Assembly (NCBI GenBank): GCA_028290705.1
Contig: JAQGJH010000147.1
Location: 1-52,013, forward strand
Direction: 5' to 3'
Length of the DNA stretch: 52,013 nucleotides
Source: Hyphomicrobiales bacterium
GTDB lineage: Bacteria > Pseudomonadota > Alphaproteobacteria > Rhizobiales > Beijerinckiaceae
Made by a program: the position numbers and the translations under genes. The notes below the pieces were generated by a model, which was given only the letters and a program-made list of their open reading frames with translations, ran no database searches and was not told the DNA's origin. Shown in pieces: positions 27,284-34,233 of the stretch. Each line of letters opens with the position of its first letter. Positions within the stretch are counted from its first letter, which is position 1.

Positions 27284-28083
27284 CCATGGGTGGGCGCGCG
27301 TCGGCGTTTCTCTTGGTGGGCTTCGCCGCTCTTGGGCTCGGCCTGGCAAGCCTGTCCGCGCAGACCGCCGATGCGCCGCCATCGGACCGGAAGTCGGGCT
27401 TCGACTATATGGGGCCGGACAGCCAGGCGATGCAGAAGGACGACCTGTCCAATCCCGGCATGCTCGGCGTGCTCGATGGCGAAGCCATGTGGAATGCGCC
27501 GGCGGGCACGACGCAGAAGTCCTGCGCCGCCTGCCATGGCGATGCGCGCGAGAGCATGAAGGGCGTGGCGGCGAAATATCCCCTGCTCGACGAAGCGACC
27601 AAGACGCCGATTGATCTCGTGGGGCGGATCGACCAGTGCCGGGTGGACCGGCAACAGGCTGCGGCACTGCCGCGAGAGGGCCGCGAGAGTTTGGCGTTGA
27701 CGGCGTTTGTCGGCCTCCAATCGCGCGGCATGCCTCTGGCGCCCCCAGACGACGCGAGGCTCACCCCGTTCCGCAAAGCCGGCGAAGCGCTGTATACGCG
27801 GCGGATGGGGCAGCTCAACTTCTCCTGCGCGCAATGCCACGACGACAATGCGGGCGGCCACCTGGGCTCCGCGCCGATCCCGCAGGCACATCCGACCGGG
27901 TACCCGATCTACCGGCTGGAATGGCAGAGCCTCGGCTCGCTTCAACGGCGGCTGCGCAACTGCATGGTGGGCACGCGCGCCGAGCCTTTCGCCTATGGCT
28001 CACCCGAGTTCATCAATCTCGAGCTCTACCTCAACTGGCGCGCGCGCGGCATGGAAGTCGAGACGCCGGGGGTGCGTCCGTGA
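27280..28083 (+). CDS. soxA: Dihaem c-type cytochrome SoxA
   Basis: The 267-residue protein has an N-terminal signal peptide and two haem sites, C-A-A-C-H at 82-86 and C-A-Q-C-H at 183-187, so it is the dihaem form. Cys120 (D-Q-C-R) is a likely axial thiolate of the first haem, and Cys228 (R-N-C-M-V-G-T-R-A-E-P-F) is the active-site cysteine/persulfide ligand of the second haem. With SoxX it forms the enzyme that conjugates thiosulfate or similar to SoxYZ. It is the last gene of the sulfur block; no soxB, soxC or soxD follows. Confidence 0.95.
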   Translation: MTMGGRASAFLLVGFAALGLGLASLSAQTADAPPSDRKSGFDYMGPDSQAMQKDDLSNPGMLGVLDGEAMWNAPAGTTQKSCAACHGDARESMKGVAAKYPLLDEATKTPIDLVGRIDQCRVDRQQAAALPREGRESLALTAFVGLQSRGMPLAPPDDARLTPFRKAGEALYTRRMGQLNFSCAQCHDDNAGGHLGSAPIPQAHPTGYPIYRLEWQSLGSLQRRLRNCMVGTRAEPFAYGSPEFINLELYLNWRARGMEVETPGVRP

Positions 28084-28117
28084 CTTCGGCTGCTTCCTGA
28101 AGCTCCAGCCGCAATGC

Positions 28118-28123
28118 TATAAA
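28118..28123 (+). promoter_or_regulatory. Possible -10 element placing lysR on a leaderless transcript
   Basis: TATAAA at 28118-28123 ends eight bases before the lysR ATG, and no Shine-Dalgarno sequence is visible before that ATG. If it is a true -10 element, transcription would start at or very near the start codon. No convincing -35 box was found, so this is tentative. Confidence 0.25.
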
Positions 28124-28131
28124 TTTCCCCG

Positions 28132-29094
28132 ATGGAAAATCTCGAGGACATGGCGGTATTCGTTCGGGTGGTCGCGCGCGGCAGCTTTACGGCGGCCGGG
28201 CGTGAGCTGAGCAAGACCACGTCGGCGATCAGCAAGCATGTGGCGCGTCTCGAGAACGCAGTGTCGGCCAAGTTGCTGAACCGCTCGACCCACCATCTCG
28301 TACTGACGGAGGCTGGAGCGCGTTTCCACGACCGCTGCGTGCGCATTCTTGCCGAACTCGAGGAAGCGCGCGCCGACATCAGTTCCGCCAGCGCGGAAAT
28401 GAGTGGCGTGCTGCGGGTCCATTCGAGCCCCGGCATTGGGCAGAGCCTCGTGGCTCCGGCTGCGATCGAAATCGGCCGGCGTTATCCGGCGCTCGACGTA
28501 GAACTGACGGTGGGAGATTTCACCACCACGATCATGCGGCGCGGCATGGACGTGTTGATCGGCAGCCGCGCCTTCACCTCGGGCGAGGATTACTCGGCCA
28601 GCCTGATGGCGCAGGATCTCGGGCCGGTCCCCTACGTGGTCTGTGCATCGCCGACCTATCTGGCGCGCGCCGGCACGCCGGCGATGCCAGAAGAGCTCGC
28701 GGGACATTCCTGCCTGGTCCATGCGACGCAAAAAAAGGATCCACATGCCTGGCAGTTCAGCCGTGGCGCGATGCGGTCCATCGTCCGGGTCACGGCCAAG
28801 TTCCGGTCCGGTCTCGAGCATGCCGTGCTTCTCGCGGCGCAGCAGGGACTCGGCATCGCGCGGTTGCCGCTCTACTCGGTGAGGGATGCGCTGGCGCGCG
28901 GGGAACTGGTGTCGCTGTTTCCGGAGGCCGTCGTGTCCGACCGGACCATCAAGGCCTTCACGCCCCGCAGCGAACAACTTCCCGGCAAGGTAAAGGCTTT
29001 GCTCGAGGAAGTGCAGGCGCGCCTCCAGGCCACCGAGCCTCTCGGCACGCGGGCAAGCGAGGCCTCACCGGAACTCGCCAAGACGCTGCGCTGA
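28132..29094 (+). CDS. LysR-family transcriptional regulator
   Basis: The 320-residue protein starts with a canonical LysR winged helix-turn-helix (M-E-N-L-E-D-M-A-V-F, then S-F-T-A-A-G-R-E-L and S-A-I-S-K-H-V-A-R-L-E). A linker helix and a substrate-binding-like effector domain follow from about residue 90. It sits 48 bases after soxA on the same strand and 158 bases before a Bug receptor gene. It may regulate the receptor-bicupin pair downstream, the sulfur operon upstream, or both. No T-N11-A operator dyad was recognised nearby. Confidence 0.93.
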   Translation: MENLEDMAVFVRVVARGSFTAAGRELSKTTSAISKHVARLENAVSAKLLNRSTHHLVLTEAGARFHDRCVRILAELEEARADISSASAEMSGVLRVHSSPGIGQSLVAPAAIEIGRRYPALDVELTVGDFTTTIMRRGMDVLIGSRAFTSGEDYSASLMAQDLGPVPYVVCASPTYLARAGTPAMPEELAGHSCLVHATQKKDPHAWQFSRGAMRSIVRVTAKFRSGLEHAVLLAAQQGLGIARLPLYSVRDALARGELVSLFPEAVVSDRTIKAFTPRSEQLPGKVKALLEEVQARLQATEPLGTRASEASPELAKTLR

Positions 29095-29252
29095 GCCTCT
29101 GTGTCCCGCGAGGCACAGGCATGTTTCCATTTCCCGCACTACCCATTTGGGCCGGTCTGTGGCAGTCATGCCGCATGGGCTGGCGCTGGGCGGGATCGAA
29201 ATCCTGCCGCGCCGACAAGAGCCTCCTCTTTCCAGGAAACGCAGGGTTGCAC

Positions 29253-30287
29253 ATGAACGTCCGAATTGCCCTTCTCGCCGGCGTCGCGGGTCTCGTTGGC
29301 GGGCTGGCCAGCCACTCCGCCGCCGCGCAGCAGTCGGTGGAAGCCTTCTACAAGGGTAAGCAGATCGAATTCGTCATCGGCTATACGCCGGGCGGCGGCT
29401 ACGACACCTATGCGCGCATCGTCGCCAAGCACATGACGCGCTTCATCCCCGGCAACCCCAACATCGTGGCGCGCAACATGCCGGGCGGCGGCAGCCGCGT
29501 GGCCGCCAATTTCGTCTATCGCGTCGCCCCGAAGGACGGCACGATTCTGGCGACGGCCGATCAGTCGCTTTCGCTGCAGCAGGCGGTCGGCGACAAGACC
29601 ATCCAGTTCGACACGACCAAGTTCAACTACATCGGCAATCCGAGCGCCGAAAACAACGTGACGGCCGTCTGGCACACGTCGGGCATCAAGACCATCGAAG
29701 ACGCAATGAAGCAGGAAGTGCCCATGGGCGCGACCGGCGGCTCGACGTCCTCACAATACCCGAAGGCGATGAACGCGCTGCTCGGCACGAAATTCAAGAT
29801 CATCCTGGGCTATCCGGGTGGCAACGACATCAATCTCGCGATGGAGAAGGGTGAAGTCGCAGGCCGTGGTTCGAACAGCTGGGCGTCCTACAAGGCGACG
29901 CGTCCCGACTGGCTGCGGGACAAGAAGATCAACATGCTGGTCCAGATCGGCCTGACCAAGGCGCCTGACCTTCCCGACGTGCCGCTGCTGATCGATCTGG
30001 CCAAGAACGAGGCCGATCGCGCGGTGCTGCGCATGCTCTCCGCCCCAGCGACGATCGGCCGCCCGATCTTCACCACCCCGGACGTGCCTGCCGAGCGCGT
30101 CAAGGCGCTGCGCGACGCGTTCGACCAGGCCATGAAAGATCCGGCTTTCATCGAGGACGCCAAGAAGGCCGCCCTCGAACTCGATCCCGTGTCGGGCGAA
30201 GAGCTGCAGAAGATCGTTCAGGAAATCATCGCCACACCGAAGGAAACGGCCGATCGACTGGCCGAAATCATCGGCGAACTGAAATAA
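29253..30287 (+). CDS. Tripartite tricarboxylate transporter receptor (Bug/TctC family)
   Basis: The 344-residue protein has a signal peptide (about 1-25, ending A-A-A-Q-Q) and the Bug fold marks: F-V-I-G-Y-T-P-G-G-G-Y-D near the mature N-terminus, R-N-M-P-G-G-G-S and V-A-P-K-D-G-T. Bug receptors bind carboxylated aromatics, dicarboxylates or similar in the periplasm. No TctA/TctB membrane genes are present, which is common for this family. The start at 29253 was chosen by the signal peptide; an upstream in-frame start at 29121 would add an unlikely leader. It is followed 36 bases later by a bicupin gene, so the receptor may deliver or sense its substrate. Confidence 0.9.
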   Translation: MNVRIALLAGVAGLVGGLASHSAAAQQSVEAFYKGKQIEFVIGYTPGGGYDTYARIVAKHMTRFIPGNPNIVARNMPGGGSRVAANFVYRVAPKDGTILATADQSLSLQQAVGDKTIQFDTTKFNYIGNPSAENNVTAVWHTSGIKTIEDAMKQEVPMGATGGSTSSQYPKAMNALLGTKFKIILGYPGGNDINLAMEKGEVAGRGSNSWASYKATRPDWLRDKKINMLVQIGLTKAPDLPDVPLLIDLAKNEADRAVLRMLSAPATIGRPIFTTPDVPAERVKALRDAFDQAMKDPAFIEDAKKAALELDPVSGEELQKIVQEIIATPKETADRLAEIIGELK

Positions 30288-30323
30288 TCAACAGCCGAAC
30301 CATCCCGCGCGAAGGAGATTCAC

Positions 30324-31553
30324 ATGCCGCATGATCCCGACGACAAGACACAGCATTGGCACGAACCCGCGGGAACGCGGAAGGCCGGCTTCGGCGAGTT
30401 CAAGAAGCAGCCGACCCCCTACGACGCGTGGATGGAATCGGAAGGCATTCCGACCTTCCGGGGCATCGGCATCAGCAAGGTTCAGAACCTGCCGCTGTTC
30501 GACTGGAAGCGTCGCGGCGGAAAGGGCCACTTCATCCAGCTCTACGGCACGGAAACGAAGTGGGGCTGCTACGTCGTGGAAGTGCCGCCCGGTGGCGCGC
30601 TGAACCCCGAGAAGCACATGTACGAGGAGATCTTCCTCGTGGTGGAAGGCCGCGGCACGACGGAAGTCTGGCAGGAAGGCGACACCAAGAAGCACGTCTT
30701 CGAATGGCAGGCCGGCTCGATGTTCTCGATCCCGATGAACGCCTGGTATCGGCTCGTCAATGCGACCTCGGGCGGCGCGCTGCTGCTCGCCGGCACGACG
30801 GCGCCGAACGTTCTCAACCAGCTCAACAACGTCGAAGCGGTGTTCAACAACCCCTTCGTGTTCCGCGACCGCTTCAACGGTGACGAAGACTTCTTCAAGC
30901 CGAAGGACGAGATCTCGCCCGATCCGGTGCGCGGTCTGGCGCAGCGCAAGACGAACTTCATCCCGGACGTCATCAATTGCGAGCTGCCGCTCGACAACCG
31001 GCGTTCGGTCGGCTACCGCCGCGTCGAGCCCTCCATGACGAACAATGCGTTCTATTACTGGATCGGCCAGCCCGAGAACGGCCGTTATTCCAAGGGTCAC
31101 GCGCATACGTCGGCCGCGATCCTGATCTGCCTGAAGGGCAAGGGTTATACCTACAGCTGGCCCGAGCGCTGCGGCGAGACGCCGTGGAAGGATGGCTTTG
31201 CCGATCAGGTCAATCGCCTCGACTACGAGCCGGTGGGACTCGTGACGGCGGCGCCCGGCGGCGCGCGCTGGTATCACCAGCACTTCAGCGTGTCGAAGGA
31301 AGATTTCCGCCTGACGGCCTGGTTCGGCCCGCACAATCCGGGTCGCGATCCCGGCGCGCCCGGCGAGAAGCACACCGACTATACGGCGATCGACGTCAAC
31401 CAGGGCGGCACCGCGATTCCCTATTGGATGGAAGATCCCTACATCCGCCAGGAATATGAGGAAACGCTGCGCCAGAACGGCGTGCCGTGCCGCATGGATC
31501 CGAAATGGTACGAGAAATCGGCCGACGCGGACACCAAGAAGGAAGTGGTCTGA
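30324..31553 (+). CDS. Bicupin domain protein of unknown function
   Basis: The 409-residue protein has two cupin barrels. The first, about residues 70-155, contains a N-P-E-K-H-M-Y-E-E-I-F-L-V-V-E-G-R-G metal-site pattern. The second, about 240-335, contains G-H-A-H-T-S-A-A-I-L-I-C-L-K-G-K-G. A His-rich metal site in both halves suggests a metalloenzyme, such as a ring-cleaving dioxygenase or decarboxylase-like protein, but I recognise no specific subfamily. It has no signal peptide and so is cytoplasmic. It lies behind a Bug receptor and a LysR gene, as in small aromatic or organic-acid catabolic units, and ends in a strong terminator. Confidence 0.8.
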   Translation: MPHDPDDKTQHWHEPAGTRKAGFGEFKKQPTPYDAWMESEGIPTFRGIGISKVQNLPLFDWKRRGGKGHFIQLYGTETKWGCYVVEVPPGGALNPEKHMYEEIFLVVEGRGTTEVWQEGDTKKHVFEWQAGSMFSIPMNAWYRLVNATSGGALLLAGTTAPNVLNQLNNVEAVFNNPFVFRDRFNGDEDFFKPKDEISPDPVRGLAQRKTNFIPDVINCELPLDNRRSVGYRRVEPSMTNNAFYYWIGQPENGRYSKGHAHTSAAILICLKGKGYTYSWPERCGETPWKDGFADQVNRLDYEPVGLVTAAPGGARWYHQHFSVSKEDFRLTAWFGPHNPGRDPGAPGEKHTDYTAIDVNQGGTAIPYWMEDPYIRQEYEETLRQNGVPCRMDPKWYEKSADADTKKEVV

Positions 31554-31560
31554 CCACGGA

Positions 31561-31590
31561 AAAGCCCCCGGAAACGGGGGCTTTTTTTTG
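31561..31590 (+). terminator. Strong intrinsic terminator
   Basis: An 11-base-pair perfect stem (arms 31561-31571 and 31576-31586) with a GAAA tetraloop is followed by an eight-T run at 31583-31590. It begins seven bases after the bicupin stop and is a textbook rho-independent terminator. The A-run opposite gives partial function toward the convergent gene. Confidence 0.96.
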
Positions 31591-31611
31591 CTCGGGAGTT
31601 GAGGCGATCGC

Positions 31612-32913
31612 TTAGAAATCGCTGTCCTGAATCGAGACGGTCCGCATGTTACCGTTCTGCACCTTGTACAGAGTCATGGTGACGTTGCTGAACTCGCGTC
31701 CGTTCGGAACCAGTCGTTCCTCGAGCCGAAAGGGTTCGGTCTTCGAAAGCCCGCCGCTGTCCAGGTCCCGGTAGCGGATCTCGTACTGGCCCATCGTCAC
31801 GTTGGCGATCGTGAAGCGTTGATGCCCGGGAATGTAGAACGTCCGCACGGCAGATGGCTCGAAGGCATTCAACGAAAAGAGCTTCACGAGCACGTCCGAG
31901 GAGTTCCTCGTGTTGTCCACCGTGACGTTCGACAGCCCACGTTGACTGGCGGCATCGGCACTGCCGAGATATCCGGCGGTGGTGGGCCAAGGCTCGCCAT
32001 CCGGCGTTGTCGATGGACGCACATAAGCCGGTTTTCGTGTCACCTGCCCGGCATTGGCAGTCTGGACAGCACTGGCCGCTCGGCTCGGCGATGGAGTGCG
32101 CCGATCCGACAGCATTCCTTCTACGGTCGCCGCAAGTGTGACTGCGATCATGAGGCCGATGGCGGCCTGCCCCATCGAGAACTTGTTCCAGAAGCCCCAC
32201 TGGTCCGATCGCCTGCCGTCTTGGCGCAGGAGTGGATCGTCGTCGAAAAAGGCGCGCAGGTCCGAGCGGGTTTTTTCTTCCCGTTCGGGTCCAATTTTTC
32301 GCGCGAACCAGATCGCCTGCAGGGCCGCCGTTCGAGCCAGGTCCTTTCTCTGCATCGCCAGAAATGCCAGCGTCTGGCGCAGGGATACGCTGACGTTGAT
32401 CTCGGGCGGCTGGCGTCCGCCTTTGGCGTTCACGAAAAGAGCGTTCAGGGAATAGACGGGCCCCCAGGGAAATGCCCACCAGCCGAACAGCCATGTCATG
32501 ACTGAAGCACGGAGCGATTTGCTGCCCGCGCAGTCGCTGCAGTAAATGGCGGCCTTGGGCGTTCGCCGCGTGAGAACGAGAAAGCTCGTGACCTGCAGGT
32601 GAATGACCAGACGCGGCTTGGCGCAGATGCTCGCGCAGCATTCGCAACGCAGCGGACTCAGGTCGTTTGAGGATTTTTCGCGGGCTTGCGCGTTCTCGCG
32701 CAGTGCATCGAAGTCTCGACGCAGGCCGGCATCGGAAAGAACGCGATAGGCCTCGCTGGCGCGCTGAAACTTGTCGACCGATCCAAGGTCGCCACTGACG
32801 TCGGGATGATGTTCTTTCGCTGCCCGGCGGAACGCAGCCTTGATCTCGTCGAGCGAAGCACTCTTGGCGAGGCCCAGCGATGCGTAGTGATCGTCCGCGA
32901 CTTCGCCCTTCAT
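31612..32913 (-). CDS. J-domain membrane protein with cysteine motifs
   Basis: The 433-residue protein starts with a J domain (about residues 8-72) bearing the Hsp70-stimulating H-P-D at 36-38. Next comes a Cys-rich patch (C90, C92, C93, C97 and C125-x-x-C128) that could bind a metal, then a hydrophobic segment near 140-155 and a clear membrane span at about 246-266. The C-terminal region (about 330-433) lacks known motifs and is rich in beta-type sequence. The J domain must be cytoplasmic for DnaK, so the C-terminal part may lie in the periplasm. It is not canonical DnaJ: no G/F region or CxxCxGxG repeats. AAGGGG precedes the start. Confidence 0.8.
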   Translation of the reverse strand: MKGEVADDHYASLGLAKSASLDEIKAAFRRAAKEHHPDVSGDLGSVDKFQRASEAYRVLSDAGLRRDFDALRENAQAREKSSNDLSPLRCECCASICAKPRLVIHLQVTSFLVLTRRTPKAAIYCSDCAGSKSLRASVMTWLFGWWAFPWGPVYSLNALFVNAKGGRQPPEINVSVSLRQTLAFLAMQRKDLARTAALQAIWFARKIGPEREEKTRSDLRAFFDDDPLLRQDGRRSDQWGFWNKFSMGQAAIGLMIAVTLAATVEGMLSDRRTPSPSRAASAVQTANAGQVTRKPAYVRPSTTPDGEPWPTTAGYLGSADAASQRGLSNVTVDNTRNSSDVLVKLFSLNAFEPSAVRTFYIPGHQRFTIANVTMGQYEIRYRDLDSGGLSKTEPFRLEERLVPNGREFSNVTMTLYKVQNGNMRTVSIQDSDF

Positions 32914-33050
32914 GCCATCCCCTTATCGGCAAGCCTTCATTGCCGGGGCGGAAGTCGCCCGGAGCTTCAGCGAATAGAGCAAGACGGGGTGAAGTTGATA
33001 TTAATCAGATACTTAATTGTTTTAATGCTCGTTTTAGGCCCAACAAATCC
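32914..33050. other. A+T-rich intergenic segment
   Basis: Between the J-domain gene and the amidotransferase gene, bases 32996-33040 are strikingly A+T-rich for this genome. On the minus strand TTAAAA and TAATAT, 16 bases apart, could act as a weak promoter for the J-domain gene. No gene or hairpin is seen. Confidence 0.3.
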
Positions 33051-33824
33051 TTACCTGTCCCGTCGCTGGAGCGAGCCCGCGCGAAAGGTGGAAAGCTGGC
33101 CTAGCGGCAGTTCGCTCCATGTCTCGTCGCGCGTCAATGGATTGCTGGCCACGACGGCGACGCGATCGGTCGGAGTCGTTTCGTCCGAAAAATCGACCCG
33201 CAAGTCCTCGTCGACCAAAGTCGCCACACCGAATGGCGCGTGGCGCTCGATGTAGAACAGCTTCTTGTTGCAGAAGGCGAAGAGCGAGCGTCCTTCGCTG
33301 AGCAGGATGTTGAAAATCCCCAGATCGCCCAAGTCGCGGCACAGCGAGCCAAGAGCGCGCTCGAGAGCCGCCTCGGCCGGCAGGTTCTCGAATCTCGCGC
33401 GCAATTGCCCGAGTAGCCAGCAGAAGGCGTGCTCGCTGTCGGTCGTACCGATGGGATGGAAAAGATCGAGCGGGCGACGCTTGACGCCCTTGAGCTGGCC
33501 GTTGTGCGCGAAGGTCCAGGCGCGGCCCCAAAGCTCGCGCGTGAACGGATGTGTGTTCTCCAGCGCCACCCTGCCCCTGTTGGCGCGGCGAACGTGCGCG
33601 ATGACGATCTCGCTCTTGAGCGGATAGCTTCGGAGCAACCGGGCGATTTCGGACTCGGCGCTCGGCTGGGGATCGTGAAAGGCTCGCGCGCCGCGGCCCT
33701 CGTAGAAGGCAATTCCCCAGCCGTCCCGATGCGGACCCGTCCCGCCGCCGCGACGAGACAGCGCCGAAAAGCTGAAGCGAACGTCCGTCGGCACGTTCGC
33801 GCTCATGCCCATCAGCTCACACAT
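33051..33824 (-). CDS. Class II glutamine amidotransferase, YafJ-like
   Basis: The 257-residue protein is an Ntn hydrolase of the class II glutamine amidotransferase family. The start is fixed by chemistry: Met1-Cys2-Glu-Leu, where Cys2 becomes the N-terminal nucleophile after Met removal. D-G-W-G-I-A-F-Y, A-H-V-R-R-A-N-R-G, F-A-H-N-G-Q-L-K-G and T-T-D-S-E-H-A-F are the conserved glutamine-site elements. The protein has the amidotransferase domain alone, as in YafJ, so the acceptor of the released ammonia or glutamyl group is unknown. It is transcribed alone on the minus strand. Confidence 0.88.
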   Translation of the reverse strand: MCELMGMSANVPTDVRFSFSALSRRGGGTGPHRDGWGIAFYEGRGARAFHDPQPSAESEIARLLRSYPLKSEIVIAHVRRANRGRVALENTHPFTRELWGRAWTFAHNGQLKGVKRRPLDLFHPIGTTDSEHAFCWLLGQLRARFENLPAEAALERALGSLCRDLGDLGIFNILLSEGRSLFAFCNKKLFYIERHAPFGVATLVDEDLRVDFSDETTPTDRVAVVASNPLTRDETWSELPLGQLSTFRAGSLQRRDR

Positions 33825-33894
33825 GCCATGCCCGCCTTTTCATCGCTCGGGGCCGAACGCCCCGAACGATTCCCCGGCGGTCATCATGTCAGGT

Positions 33895-34161
33895 TCAAAT
33901 CCGATCCGCGCCGCGCCGGGCGAAGATCATGTTCCAGACGAACAGGACGATGAGCGCACCCACGACCGCGCCGATCAGTCCCGCGCCCTCACCCGGCCTG
34001 TACCAGCCGACCGCCTGGCCGAGCCAGGTCGCCACAACTGCGCCGACAACACCAAGCAGCGCCGTCATGATGAAGCCGCTCGGCTCCTTCGGGGCGCTGG
34101 AGATCCAGCGCGCGATCAGTCCCGCGATGAGCCCGATGATGATTGTCCAGATGAAGCCCAT
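33895..34161 (-). CDS. GlsB/YeaQ/YmgE family stress membrane protein
   Basis: The 88-residue protein has three hydrophobic helices rich in Gly, starting with I-I-I-G-L-I-A-G-L-I-A-R and then G-V-V-G-A-V-V-A-T-W and a closing G-A-V-V-G-A-L-I-V-L-F. This is the small transglycosylase-associated family, whose members are induced by stress in many proteobacteria. The molecular role is unknown. A candidate EcfG promoter sits 48 bases upstream, which fits stress induction. Confidence 0.88.
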   Translation of the reverse strand: MGFIWTIIIGLIAGLIARWISSAPKEPSGFIMTALLGVVGAVVATWLGQAVGWYRPGEGAGLIGAVVGALIVLFVWNMIFARRGADRI

Positions 34162-34208
34162 GCTCAGTCCCCTGTCAGCGGGCGACCCGGCGCCGCCCTC
34201 ATCTCCGT

Positions 34209-34233
34209 AACGATTGAGCTTGGCAGTGGTTCA
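34209..34233 (-). promoter_or_regulatory. Candidate EcfG promoter of the GlsB-like gene
   Basis: Read on the minus strand, TGAAC (34233-34229) is followed after exactly 16 bases by CGTT (34212-34209). This differs from the EcfG consensus GGAAC-N16-CGTT only in the first base. It overlaps the last codon of glpD by three bases and would give a leader of about 40 bases before the ATG at 34161. Confidence 0.45.
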
